Shown here: positions 53,489 to 62,468 of the stretch, piece after piece | Numbering within the stretch: position 1 is the first letter of the stretch | How the letters are laid out: every line of letters begins with the position of its first letter | From: an uncultured Cellvibrio sp. | GTDB taxonomy: Bacteria; Pseudomonadota; Gammaproteobacteria; Pseudomonadales; Cellvibrionaceae | DNA length: 64,000 nt | NCBI GenBank assembly: GCA_946480695.1 | Contig: CAMLKG010000004.1 | Coordinates: forward strand, 124,001-188,000 | Direction: 5' to 3' | The notes under the pieces: generated by a model | The model's input: the letters and a program-made list of their open reading frames with translations, nothing else | Told to the model about the DNA's origin: nothing | Database searches by the model: none | Program-made: the position numbers and the translations under genes

Positions 53489-54829
53489 CTATTGTTTCCC
53501 AGCCCGAGCATGGATTGTATGGAAATAAAATTCCTGCATTTTTTTACCGACACAATCCCAACTTAATTGCCGCACTATATGCGCGCGGCCACGCTCGCCC
53601 AATTGCCCACGCAGGTCCGGTTGTGCCATTAGTTCACGCAGAGCGGCAACCAGCGATTCCGTATCACCCGCTTTGACCAGGCGCGCCCCCTCCCCAACGA
53701 CTTCTGGCAACGCGCCACCATCGCTGCAAACCAGGGGTACACCGCAGGCCATGGCTTCGGCAGCGGGTAAACCAAAACCTTCATAAAGCGATGGCACGAC
53801 CGCGATGGTTGCGCGCGCATATTCCTCTACCAGTTGCTGGTTGCTAATGCCGGATTTGAATTGCACCGCATTGAGTAATTGCAAATTTTCCAATTCCTTT
53901 TGAGTGTCACCCTCTTTGTTTAACTTTCCGATAACAATGAGTTGTAACGCCGGGAATTCAATGCGCAGTTGCGCCAGTGCGCGCAATAATATGCTTAAGC
54001 CTTTTAGCGGTTGATCCGAAGAAGCCGTAGTGACCAGTGAAAATTCATGGCGGGCAATCCCGGCTATCGGCTTAAAAACAGCGGTATCAACACCATTGGG
54101 AATAATGTGGATGTTTTGCGCGGGCCGTGCAAATGCTTGCTCAATGTCGTATTGCGACTGCACCGAGACAGTGACAACATTTTGCAAACCCTGAACAACT
54201 TTTTTTTGCATGGATAGAAAACTGTACCAGCGGTTTATCAACCAGCGTTGGCTTTTTCCCGTTGCGGCAGCCAGGGCGAGATCGCGGTCGCGCGTGATGG
54301 GATGATGCACGGTAGCGATGACGTTGACACCGCGCTTTTGCAAATCGAGCAAGCCGTAGCAAAGGCTTTGGTTATCGTGTACCACATCGTAAGATGGCTG
54401 GTGCTGCCTGAAATAATGTTGCACGCGGCGACCAAAGCAATAGGGTTCACCAAACGCGCCACTGAATTTGCTCCACCATTCATAGACATCGGTAAATGAC
54501 AATAAATGTTTAAGGCGCAGTGCGCGGACCGGATTGGGATGGGCGTATAAATCCAGGCTCGGGATTTTTATTAATTTTACGCGCGCATCGAGTTCGGGAT
54601 AGGGCGGACCGGAAATCACATCTACACTATGGCCCAGCTCTACCAGGGCTTTGCTCAGGTAGTGCAGGTATATACCTTGCCCGCCCACATGCGGATGACT
54701 GCGATAACCCAGCAACGCAATGCGCAACTGGCGCCGTGTGTCATTTATTTTTTCCGCTGCCGATACATCGCCAACGCGATCACCATCGGTATTGTTATGG
54801 GCTTCGTATGCAAGGGGCAAATAAGACAT
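53489..54829 (-). CDS. Family 4 glycosyltransferase
   Basis: A 446-residue GT-B enzyme. IALLGYRSHPHVGGQGIYLH is the N-terminal acceptor loop, IPNGVDTAVFKP marks the start of the second domain, and VPSLYEGFGLPAAEAMACG is the E-x7-E donor motif. It is the first gene of the trio with the methyltransferase and toroid protein. No flippase, polymerase or sugar-nucleotide genes are nearby, so the product is probably a small glycan or glycolipid rather than a capsule. The ATG at 54829 is the only good start. Confidence 0.86.
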   Translation of the reverse strand: MSYLPLAYEAHNNTDGDRVGDVSAAEKINDTRRQLRIALLGYRSHPHVGGQGIYLHYLSKALVELGHSVDVISGPPYPELDARVKLIKIPSLDLYAHPNPVRALRLKHLLSFTDVYEWWSKFSGAFGEPYCFGRRVQHYFRQHQPSYDVVHDNQSLCYGLLDLQKRGVNVIATVHHPITRDRDLALAAATGKSQRWLINRWYSFLSMQKKVVQGLQNVVTVSVQSQYDIEQAFARPAQNIHIIPNGVDTAVFKPIAGIARHEFSLVTTASSDQPLKGLSILLRALAQLRIEFPALQLIVIGKLNKEGDTQKELENLQLLNAVQFKSGISNQQLVEEYARATIAVVPSLYEGFGLPAAEAMACGVPLVCSDGGALPEVVGEGARLVKAGDTESLVAALRELMAQPDLRGQLGERGRAHIVRQLSWDCVGKKMQEFYFHTIHARAGKQ

Positions 54830-54962
54830 GGAGCTGAATTACCTTAAAAGTTCTGCGCATTATAGGCACAGCGGCTAATCGGCTCCATTAAAAGCATCGG
54901 TTACTTGTGTCCGGGGACGAGTGCATCCAACACGGATCACCACATGGCAATTGCGTTTTTAT

Positions 54963-56081
54963 CTAATCCTCCATCAAATTCCTGATCGGTGTTTTGAGAG
55001 CCTCGTCCGGTGTAGTTATTTCAGCGGGGACACTTGTTGCTGTTGGAGATGTTTGATTATCCAGGTGTTCGTCGGCTACCACGTTAAAGCGCAGGATGCC
55101 GATCAATTGATCGGCGTCGGTTACTACGCGGATTTGCCATTGCCCGATTGCGTTTTCCGGGAAATTGACTTTGTGGGTCCAGGCGCGATAGCCCGCCTCG
55201 CGTCCGCCGTTAATATCCAGCGGTACCTTATCGACCTGCTCGCCATTCAATTGCCAGATATGGTGGATGCGCTCGTTCAGCCCGCGCGGGGCGTGGATGG
55301 CGGTGTAGGCGTAGAGGCCATTATGGAGTTCGGTTTCGCCAAGGGTTTTGAGGTTATTTTCCGGCGCACGGTTTTCATCGACGGATTGGGTGATGGCAAC
55401 TTGCGTCAGCCATAGGGTGGCAGGGGGAACCCAGGGGCGTACCAATAGCCCTGCCAAGCCCAGCGCGGCGCCAAGCACCAGCGCGGATATCGCCTTTTGC
55501 CACCAGGAAAAACCTGACTCGCTGACCACACCGGATACCGCAATTAATAGCGCGATGGCCAGCGACCAATGGTAGCTCTCCGAGGTCGGCAGTTGGAAAA
55601 TGATGGGTAAGGCGGTGAGCAATGCGGCGAAGAACGTTAATCCATGGAACGCAAAATAAAGGATTCGACGCGGCGCCAGCCAGCGAAAATAAATGGGATC
55701 GATAAGCGAAATTATCGCGGCGAGTAATAGCAAGCTGGAGTAGATCGCTTGCCCGCTATTCCAGGCGGTGGTGATAAAAAAGAAAGGGATGACAAAAAAC
55801 AGGCTTTCCTGGTGAACCAACTGTGCTGCGTAGAAAAAGAGCGGCTGGGGCAGCTGAAACCCGAACCAACTTTTTATCCAGTGGTGGACACTTTTTTCCA
55901 TGAGCAGCCAGCACCAACTGGCCATGATCATTATCGCAATGACTTTTGCCAGTTCCTGTTTGCGCTCCACCAGGAAAAAACTCGCTAATCCGGAAACCAA
56001 GCCAAATACCGGCATTGCCCAGGGAAAACGGTCTGACAACGCGATAACTTTTGGGGCGGCATCGCTAAGAAACTTAAACAT
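54963..56081 (-). CDS. Membrane protein with C-terminal DUF2914 domain
   Basis: A 372-residue protein with about eight membrane helices in its first 240 residues, then a periplasmic DUF2914 domain from about 250 (NGLYAYTAIHAPRGLNERIH, IWQLNGEQVDKVPLDI, GYRAWTHKVNFPE). The combination is seen in Pseudomonas as the DUF5924/DUF2914 family of unknown function. It ends the series 59870-54963 of minus-strand genes that includes the retropepsin-like operon, but a 344-base gap with only a micro-protein separates them, so cotranscription is uncertain. Confidence 0.75.
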   Translation of the reverse strand: MFKFLSDAAPKVIALSDRFPWAMPVFGLVSGLASFFLVERKQELAKVIAIMIMASWCWLLMEKSVHHWIKSWFGFQLPQPLFFYAAQLVHQESLFFVIPFFFITTAWNSGQAIYSSLLLLAAIISLIDPIYFRWLAPRRILYFAFHGLTFFAALLTALPIIFQLPTSESYHWSLAIALLIAVSGVVSESGFSWWQKAISALVLGAALGLAGLLVRPWVPPATLWLTQVAITQSVDENRAPENNLKTLGETELHNGLYAYTAIHAPRGLNERIHHIWQLNGEQVDKVPLDINGGREAGYRAWTHKVNFPENAIGQWQIRVVTDADQLIGILRFNVVADEHLDNQTSPTATSVPAEITTPDEALKTPIRNLMED

Positions 56082-56181
56082 CCTTCACCTTTCAGAGTGA
56101 CCAGCCAGGCATTTATTCAATGACAGCCAAACCCATCAAACTGCTCCAAGGCGTTATCTAATTTGCGATGCGGTACCTGTG

Positions 56182-56301
56182 TTAATGATCCCGTGTCGCT
56201 TCAAGCCGATGGTCGATTAGCATCATTAGCAAGCCCAATAACAAAAACAGGACTTTCACGCCGATTAGCAAGGTACTGGCAACTACACCGGAAACTACCA
56301 T
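56182..56301 (-). CDS. 39-residue single-helix membrane micro-protein
   Basis: Reading the minus strand from ATG at 56301 gives 39 codons and a TAA at 56182. The product starts MVVSGVVASTLLIGVKVL, continues with a Leu/Met-rich helix (LFLLLGLLMML) and ends in a charged tail IDHRLEATRDH. GAGGAGC lies seven to ten bases before the ATG, a strong ribosome site. It lies between the ATP-grasp gene, which ends 124 bases upstream, and the DUF2914 gene downstream. No family was recognised. The helix, good ribosome site and position make it a likely real gene. Confidence 0.6.
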   Translation of the reverse strand: MVVSGVVASTLLIGVKVLFLLLGLLMMLIDHRLEATRDH

Positions 56302-56425
56302 GATGTCGCTCCTCATGAATGGTACGCACAGAAAGGGGCCGATATAGGGTTACGACCACAAAAAACGGGAGGAATTTAATGGATGGCGGCTATACGAGAT
56401 GCCGTTACGCGAGGCGGGATGGCTC

Positions 56426-57448
56426 TTACAAGCCATCGGCGGTGAAGGTTTTCATCACATAATCCACCCGCTGCTCAGCGGTGCGATGCATGCGCTCCTT
56501 GAGCGATTCGATATGGCGTAAACGCGGCAGCAAGCCGCGCCCGTTGGCTACCTGGATCGCAAGGCCGGGGCGGGCATTGAGTTCCAGCAATTGCGCGCCG
56601 CGAACCTTGTCCAGCACCAGGTCGGTACCGATATAACCCAGCCCCGTCATTTCATAGCATTTGGAGGCCAGTAATAACCAGTTGCGCCAATCGCCAATCT
56701 GGATTTCATTAAGCGCGCGCTTGGTATCCGGGTGATGGGTAACGGGTTTTGAATGTTGTACGGCTTTTAATGCGCGGCCAGTGGCGATATCCAGCCCCAC
56801 CCCCACCGCGCCCTGGTGCAAATTGGCCTTGCCGTCGGACTTGTGGGTGGCCAGGCGCAACATGGCCATTACCGGATATCCCCTGAAAATAATAATGCGG
56901 ATATCCGGAACACCTTCGTAGGAATAATCCTTGAAATAATCATCGAACTGGATCAGGTCTTCCACAATCACTACGTCGGGTTTACCCCCCAAAGAGTAAA
57001 GGCCGGCCAGGGCGTTGGTCATGTGGCGGCGAATGTCTTCAATGGTGATTTCCGCCCCGGATGATTTGATGAACTTGTCGCCGCGGCGACCAATGATGAC
57101 CAGGATGCCCTTGCCACCCGATCCCTTGGCCGGTTTTACCGCAAAGGCTTCCAGCGCCATCAGCTTATCTTCGATGTGGGAAATCTCGTGCTGGGAATTA
57201 ACCACAAAAAACAATTTGGGCGTGGCGACTTCATACTCTTCCGCCAACAGCTTGGTTTTTAGCTTGTTATCGACCAGTGGAAACAAGCTGCGTGGGTTAT
57301 AAGCCGCAATAAAATCATGGTTGCGGCAGTTCATGCCGAGTATGCCCATGCGCTTCAGGCGCCAGGGGCTGACCCAGGAATTCCACCAGCGGGTAAAGCC
57401 GTTGGACGTGTCCGGAGTAACCGCGGGGGTAGACGGCGCCTGGCTCAT
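56426..57448 (-). CDS. RimK-like ATP-grasp (alpha-L-glutamate ligase-like), RloC type
   Basis: A 340-residue ATP-grasp enzyme. FAVKPAKGSGGKGILVI is the ATP loop, VIVEDLIQFDDYF and PDIRIIIFRGYPVMAMLRL bind nucleotide and metal, and LELNARPGLAIQVANG carries the final metal residues. It resembles the ligase of the retropepsin-like osmotic-stress operons of Pseudomonas, and more distantly RimK, which adds glutamates to proteins. The substrate is unknown. The start overlaps the 7TM gene's stop by four bases, indicating coupled translation. Confidence 0.82.
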   Translation of the reverse strand: MSQAPSTPAVTPDTSNGFTRWWNSWVSPWRLKRMGILGMNCRNHDFIAAYNPRSLFPLVDNKLKTKLLAEEYEVATPKLFFVVNSQHEISHIEDKLMALEAFAVKPAKGSGGKGILVIIGRRGDKFIKSSGAEITIEDIRRHMTNALAGLYSLGGKPDVVIVEDLIQFDDYFKDYSYEGVPDIRIIIFRGYPVMAMLRLATHKSDGKANLHQGAVGVGLDIATGRALKAVQHSKPVTHHPDTKRALNEIQIGDWRNWLLLASKCYEMTGLGYIGTDLVLDKVRGAQLLELNARPGLAIQVANGRGLLPRLRHIESLKERMHRTAEQRVDYVMKTFTADGL

Positions 57449-59010
57449 GCATCGGCCCCCTTGGTTGGATCTGTAAACTTGCCCTGCTCGGCATCCACCA
57501 TGGCCCGGAAGCGACGCAGTTCAGAGAGTTTATAACCGGTGTATTGCCCCATCAGCATAATCAGGGCGAGTGCCACCAGGTTCAGCTCGGGGAAGTTAAA
57601 GGTTAAATGGCCCACCAGTGACAGTTGCATCAAGGCATAGGCGAGCACGGCCACCAGCAAACTGCCGCCGCCTTGCACCATTACCTCTTTAGGTCCTTCT
57701 TCCTCCCACAGGATGGACATACGCTCGATAGTCCAGGCGATGATGATCATCGGGAAAAAGGTGATCGTCATACCGGTGTTAAAGCCCATCTGGTAGCCGA
57801 TCAGGCTGAGTGCGGAAATGATAAAGATCACCAGCACCACCAGCGTCGCAATCCGCGAAATAAGCAGCAGGTTCAGCCTCGACAGGTAGGTGCGCAGCAC
57901 CAGGCCCATCGCCACCACCGTGACGAAACTCACCACCCCCAGCACCAGCGAGGTTTGCAGGAACGCCATAGCGATCAGGATGGGCATAAAGGTGCCCGAG
58001 GTTTTGAGGCCGATAATAATGCGCATGAATACCACTACCAGCGCCCCCACCGGCAGCAGCAGCAGCAATTTGAACATGCTCTGCTCTTCAATCGGCAGAT
58101 GCTGGATGCTGAGCACACTGAATGCGCTCTCCTTGTATTGGGCTTTGATCAGGTCCAGCGCCGGCACCGTCTGGTGGATCATGGAGAAGCTCACGCGGGA
58201 GCGGTTACCGCCCGCCACATCGAGTATGGACTCGCCACCGGTGTGCCACAGCAACAGGTTTTCCGGTACGCCCTGTTCGCCGGTGGTGGGGTTAAACAAT
58301 ACCCAGTCCCGGCCATCGTAAACCTGCACCAGGCGAGTCAAATTCTGGTGGCGACGGGCATCTTCAAGGTACAGGCCCAAGGCCGGGCGGGCGGGGATTC
58401 CCGCCTGGTTTACCAGCTTCTCCACCAGTGCCGAGCGATCCGTCTGGGCGGACAACAGCAGTGCGGCATTTTGATCGAGGTTATCGTTATTGAGTTGCTT
58501 GATCAGTTCACGGGTCAGGCTTTGCGGGCTGCTGGACTTGGCCAGGGCGGTGTCCAACACCTGCTGGGCAGCGGTTTCCTGGGAGGGGCCATCCCAATCG
58601 GCATGGTTGGCCAGGGGCTGCTCCAGCGGTAACGCTGCCGATGCGTTTTCCTCCACCGCAATAAACTGGGTTTTGTAATAGATGGTTTGCGGACCCACCG
58701 CTTCACGCTTGGTCCATTCACCGCGGCGCACTCCGTTTTCCGCGACTACGGCGTACCCGTAACCGGGCGCGGCGGCCTGCTCGCTGAAGCTGCGATAACC
58801 GGGCGGGCTATCGGGCAGGCCGAGGCGCGCCGTTACCGGCTCACCGGTCGCATCAAAATCGATACGCGCCTCGATGAGCCACACCGGCTTTTGCACACCG
58901 GGGGTAAAGGGGATTTCCATCTGCACATGGCGCATCCAGGCAGTGGCCAAACCAACCACAGCGAGCAAGCCAATAATGGTGTAAAAGGGAGCACGTGAAG
59001 GTCTTTTCAT
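57445..59010 (-). CDS. Inactive transglutaminase fused to seven membrane helices, RloB type
   Basis: A 521-residue protein. After a first helix (PFYTIIGLLAVVGLATAW) a periplasmic domain of about 270 residues has the transglutaminase fold (LVNQAGIPARPALGLYL, YDGRDWVLFNPTTGE). The catalytic Cys expected before this motif is not seen, so it is probably inactive and binds a peptide. From about 335 seven helices follow, including LLLLLPVGALVVVFMRIIIGL. The start at 59010 has AGGAAG nine bases upstream; an in-frame ATG at 59061 would overlap the protease-like gene. In Pseudomonas the same three genes occur together. Confidence 0.8.
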   Translation of the reverse strand: MKRPSRAPFYTIIGLLAVVGLATAWMRHVQMEIPFTPGVQKPVWLIEARIDFDATGEPVTARLGLPDSPPGYRSFSEQAAAPGYGYAVVAENGVRRGEWTKREAVGPQTIYYKTQFIAVEENASAALPLEQPLANHADWDGPSQETAAQQVLDTALAKSSSPQSLTRELIKQLNNDNLDQNAALLLSAQTDRSALVEKLVNQAGIPARPALGLYLEDARRHQNLTRLVQVYDGRDWVLFNPTTGEQGVPENLLLWHTGGESILDVAGGNRSRVSFSMIHQTVPALDLIKAQYKESAFSVLSIQHLPIEEQSMFKLLLLLPVGALVVVFMRIIIGLKTSGTFMPILIAMAFLQTSLVLGVVSFVTVVAMGLVLRTYLSRLNLLLISRIATLVVLVIFIISALSLIGYQMGFNTGMTITFFPMIIIAWTIERMSILWEEEGPKEVMVQGGGSLLVAVLAYALMQLSLVGHLTFNFPELNLVALALIMLMGQYTGYKLSELRRFRAMVDAEQGKFTDPTKGADA

Positions 59011-59063
59011 GGGATTTCTTCCTGGCAAGGCCGGCACCTGGCCAGCCCCGGGGTTAAGCAAGC

Positions 59064-59870
59064 CTAGTTTTTAGCGGCGCTGCTGGAGGCATCGCTACGT
59101 TGCAGGGGAGCGAGGTTATTACCGCTCACGTCCACCAGCATCACATCGCGCAGCAGGTTACGGCCAATCAGGATGGGGTATTCGGAAGTGCTGCGATCCG
59201 CGAGGATGAATTCGCCTTTCTGCGTCAACTTGCCGATGGTAAAGCGGATTTCCACCACCGGCCTGCGGTCAGGGGTGGGGTTGGCGCTTTGCACCGTCTG
59301 GAACCGCAAGCGCTTGCGCTCCAGTACATGGGGTTCCCTGGTTTCCGGGTTATAAATGGTGAAGCGCACCCATTCCTCGCTATTGCGCTCGAACATCTGG
59401 ATATTGCGCGCATCAATTACCGAATTGGCGGCGTTAGTGTTGATGCGCGCGTTCATTACCACATTTATCCCGGCGATCATGGTTTGCTCGCGCAGGCCGA
59501 CGATTTGTTTATCGGTAAGCGGTTGCTCGGCGGCGGCTTTCCTGGCGGCGGTGGCGACCGGGGCCGGGCAGTTAACCTTCGGGGCCGGGCGTTCAATGAT
59601 TTGCGGCCTGGCTTCCAGCGTTTTTTGCTGGGCCGCCACTTGCGCCTGTACCTGGTTCAGTTGGGCGAGGATCTGGCTTTGCTGCTGGCTTAATTGTTCA
59701 TCCCGGGCTTGCTGCATGGCGATACATTGCCGGGCTGCCGCCAACTCCGCCTGGGTTTGCTGCTGGAGCTGGGCTTGATGGGTACAGGCACTGAAGGAAC
59801 CGAGGGCGACCGCAACAAGGCCCAGTCGGCACAGGGTACGGTTTGAAATAAAAATATTTTGTTTCATCAC
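59064..59870 (-). CDS. Retropepsin-like lipoprotein (RimB/RloA family) lacking catalytic aspartate
   Basis: A 268-residue predicted lipoprotein (lipid on Cys29 in GSFSACTH). A Gln-rich coiled segment follows at 32-90. From 125 the retropepsin-like fold begins. Family members read D-T-G-A-N/R-T at the catalytic turn; here ARINTNAANSVIDARNI gives Asn144-Thr-Asn, so both the catalytic Asp and the Gly are gone. VRFTIYNPETREP, RPVVEIRFTIGKL and YPILIGRNLLRDVMLVD match the rest of the domain. Protease activity is therefore unlikely and a binding role is more plausible. It is first in a three-gene operon with the 7TM protein and ATP-grasp ligase. Confidence 0.8.
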   Translation of the reverse strand: MMKQNIFISNRTLCRLGLVAVALGSFSACTHQAQLQQQTQAELAAARQCIAMQQARDEQLSQQQSQILAQLNQVQAQVAAQQKTLEARPQIIERPAPKVNCPAPVATAARKAAAEQPLTDKQIVGLREQTMIAGINVVMNARINTNAANSVIDARNIQMFERNSEEWVRFTIYNPETREPHVLERKRLRFQTVQSANPTPDRRPVVEIRFTIGKLTQKGEFILADRSTSEYPILIGRNLLRDVMLVDVSGNNLAPLQRSDASSSAAKN

Positions 59871-59964
59871 AACAACCGGTGAAATGGTTATAAAAAGTTA
59901 AGTGCGCTAATTGTAGCCGCTGGGGACTGGTAAACACACCCAAGCGCGCGCGTAAATGCTTTTT

Positions 59965-60849
59965 TTATTTGGCCCGGTAAACCCTGGGGTATTCCGGCGG
60001 CAGGCGGCGGAAACGCTTGTATTCCCATTGGTACTGGGCGGGCACACGGCGCACACAGGCTTCGACACTGGCATTCAAGCCCGCAACCGACAAGGGTTGT
60101 TCTGCGCTGTAAATAGCCGGATCGGCCTCCATCACCACTATTTTGAATCCGCCCTTCACCCGTTCGGCGTAGCAGGAGCAAACCGCACAACCGGTGCGCT
60201 GGATCAACCCATGCACCAGTGTCATGGTTAGTGCGGGCTGGCCCATAAAGGGCGCTATTTCACCACCCGCGTCCTTCGCCGGCACCTGGTCGGGCAGTAT
60301 CCCTACAATAGTGCCGCCCTGTAGTGCCTTGAATAGCATCATTACGCCCTTGCGGTTAGTCGGTGCCATGGTGATATTCAACTTGCTGCGGCCCGCCAAT
60401 ACCAGCTCATCCATGTTCGGGTTCTCAAGCGGTTGGTACATCGCCGTAAGCCGGGCCACACTCGCCAGGTAAGGTGCCACCACTTCCCAATTGCCGTGGT
60501 GGGGCGCCAACACCAATACGCCCTTGCCTTCCGCCACCTTGGCGCGCAGCAAACCATCGCCTTCCCGGGCAACAATCTTGTTGTCCAGCCATTGCCAGGA
60601 GCGACGCCAGATGGCACCGGCTTCCATCGCGGTTTTGGCCGTTTCCTGTAGGCTTTGCTGGCATAAGCGGGTCTGCTCGGCAGGCGACAATTCGGGGAAA
60701 CACAAGGCGATATTCGTGCGGGTGACTTTGGCAGAGCGGCCGTCCATCCACCACACCAGGCTCCCTACCAGGTTGCCGAGGCCACGCAGCAACCCCAAGG
60801 GCAAATGCGCCATGGCTTTAACCAGCAGGGGGGCCAATTGGTTTTTCAT
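59965..60849 (-). CDS. Lipid A biosynthesis acyltransferase (LpxL/HtrB family)
   Basis: A 294-residue inner-membrane enzyme that adds a secondary acyl chain to lipid A. VLAPHHGNWEVVAPYL carries the catalytic His-x4-Glu, and VGILPDQVPAKDAGGEIAPF matches the second conserved block. The start at 60849 gives MKNQLAPLL as N-terminus; an in-frame ATG at 60870 adds seven residues. It belongs to the same superfamily as the acyltransferase of the aryl polyene operon, but here there is no pathway context, so housekeeping lipid A synthesis is likely. Confidence 0.85.
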   Translation of the reverse strand: MKNQLAPLLVKAMAHLPLGLLRGLGNLVGSLVWWMDGRSAKVTRTNIALCFPELSPAEQTRLCQQSLQETAKTAMEAGAIWRRSWQWLDNKIVAREGDGLLRAKVAEGKGVLVLAPHHGNWEVVAPYLASVARLTAMYQPLENPNMDELVLAGRSKLNITMAPTNRKGVMMLFKALQGGTIVGILPDQVPAKDAGGEIAPFMGQPALTMTLVHGLIQRTGCAVCSCYAERVKGGFKIVVMEADPAIYSAEQPLSVAGLNASVEACVRRVPAQYQWEYKRFRRLPPEYPRVYRAK

Positions 60850-60977
60850 TGGATGGTTCAGCTCATACAAAAAGTGCGCGCAGCTTACCGGAAAACCACC
60901 GGTAACTGAACGCTTGGAATCGCCAGCTACCTAATCCGACAACCAGCGCTAAAAATATTTCATTCCGGAGGAACATC

Positions 60978-61640
60978 ATGCAGCCCGTCCACACTGCCTG
61001 GCTGGTATTCCTGGTTCCGTTGGTCATCGTACACGCCGCCTGGTTATGGAGCAGCCTGGCTGGAGCCATTGACTGGTGCCTGCCCCATTGGCACGGCTGC
61101 GTTTCCATCAGCAAGGCGGCGCGCGCCAGCGACGCGTTATTTTTATTCCGCGCCAGCATGATCCTCAATGCCATGCTGCTGGTAAATTTCTGGTTGCAGG
61201 CGAGGCAATTCCTGGCGCTCCACCAGCGGCGCAGCCCTACCCTTCCCGTGCTCGGCATCACCGCCGCATTGTTCCTGGTGCTATACGCCAATTTCCTCGG
61301 AACCCAGGGAACCGTTTATCAACTGTTGCGCCAATACGGGGTGACTATTTATTTTTCCTTTACAGTGCTGGCGCAAATGCTATTCACCCGCCACCTGCTG
61401 GAACTAAACATCAGTAGCGTTGAAGCCTATGTAAAATTGAAATTCTGGCTGGGCGGCTGGATGCTGCTGCTGGGCATTGCCAGCGTGTTTTGCAATGCCC
61501 TGTTAACAGGGGATGCAAAAGATCGATGGGAAAATATTATCGAGTGGCATTTCGCCCTGGGAATGGATGGCTATTTCCTGTTGGCTGCCTTGACCTGGCA
61601 ACGGCTCGGTTTTTGTTATCAACCACAACAAAATTCGTAG
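60978..61640 (+). CDS. Six-helix integral membrane protein, possibly Frag1/DRAM-like
   Basis: A 220-residue protein with about six membrane helices: TAWLVFLVPLVIVHAAWLW, ASMILNAMLLVNFWL, VLGITAALFLVLYANFL, VTIYFSFTVLAQMLF, WLGGWMLLLGIASVF and ALGMDGYFLLAALTW. The segment CVSISKAARASDALFLFRAS after the first helix resembles the Frag1/DRAM/Sfk1 pattern, but the similarity is weak. Function is unknown. CCGGAGGAAC just before the ATG at 60978 is a strong ribosome site. The neighbour on the other strand is the lipid A acyltransferase, divergent by 128 bases. Confidence 0.65.
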   Translation: MQPVHTAWLVFLVPLVIVHAAWLWSSLAGAIDWCLPHWHGCVSISKAARASDALFLFRASMILNAMLLVNFWLQARQFLALHQRRSPTLPVLGITAALFLVLYANFLGTQGTVYQLLRQYGVTIYFSFTVLAQMLFTRHLLELNISSVEAYVKLKFWLGGWMLLLGIASVFCNALLTGDAKDRWENIIEWHFALGMDGYFLLAALTWQRLGFCYQPQQNS

Positions 61641-61650
61641 CGCAAAAAAG

Positions 61651-61674
61651 AAGCGGCCCGTGTTGGGGCCTGCT
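61651..61674. terminator. Possible terminator between convergent genes
   Basis: AAGCGGCCC and GGGGCCTGCTT form an imperfect stem between genes ending at 61640 and 61701. A short A-tract precedes it; the T-tract is weak. Confidence 0.4.
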
Positions 61675-61700
61675 TTCCGTTAATCAACCGGATTCATTAA

Positions 61701-62267
61701 TCAATGCGCTTTAACCGCGGTAAAAATATCGGCGAAGGTCAGTTCTTTTTCGATGTTGATCGGCACGTGCAGGCGGCGGGAAATATCGCGTGAGGAAACA
61801 ATCCCGCGAATATGGTGTGCATCCTTGTCCACCACCAGCAAATACTCCTGATGGGCTTTTTTTAAGGTAGAAACCACATCAGCAATGGTGGCGCGTTTGA
61901 ATTGCTCGTAATCAATCGCGCTGATGCCCGCGCGGGTATGCATCAAGTCGCGCACCAGCAATTCATCGCGCTTGATATGCAGTGATATTTGCTTAAGCAG
62001 CATATTGTGGTCGGAAAGGTCATCCATGCTGATAACACCGACAAATTCTTTTTTGTCATCGACCACAAGTTTGATGGTGACATCTTCCGCGCGCATAACC
62101 TCCAGGGCCTCGGACGCTTCCAGATGGCTATCCACCATATGTGGTTTATGGCTGCGGAAATCCATAAGGATCGCCAGCGCAGGCGTATGGCCCTGGATAT
62201 CCTCGAATTCTTCCGGTTGAACCAGGTGGTCATTAGCAGCCAATGCAAATACATTCAGATTCTTCAT
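61701..62267 (-). CDS. CBS-domain pair protein
   Basis: A 188-residue protein made of two CBS repeats. The first (HLEASEALEVMRAEDVTIKL, then VDDKKEFVGVISMDDLSD) and second (KRATIADVVSTLKKAHQEYL, then VVDKDAHHIRGIVSSRDISR) pack as a Bateman module that may bind adenine nucleotides. No catalytic domain is attached, so it probably regulates a partner. The start at 62267 follows GGGG at a suitable distance; an in-frame ATG 45 bases upstream is less likely. No partner gene is evident. Confidence 0.85.
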   Translation of the reverse strand: MKNLNVFALAANDHLVQPEEFEDIQGHTPALAILMDFRSHKPHMVDSHLEASEALEVMRAEDVTIKLVVDDKKEFVGVISMDDLSDHNMLLKQISLHIKRDELLVRDLMHTRAGISAIDYEQFKRATIADVVSTLKKAHQEYLLVVDKDAHHIRGIVSSRDISRRLHVPINIEKELTFADIFTAVKAH

Positions 62268-62468
62268 AACAAACCCCATAAAATTGGTGACCGCAGGGGG
62301 AAGAGACTGCATTGCACTACTGAAACTGCCATCTCTCCGCTCACTCTGTGGTTACAACATAGGCTTGTCCGACGTTGATTAAAACCCGCCCATCCCGGCT
62401 TTTACGCGCGATTTACTCCTTGTTTACGTTGGGTTTACTCTACCCGGTCTGGCGCGAAAATTTTCCGT

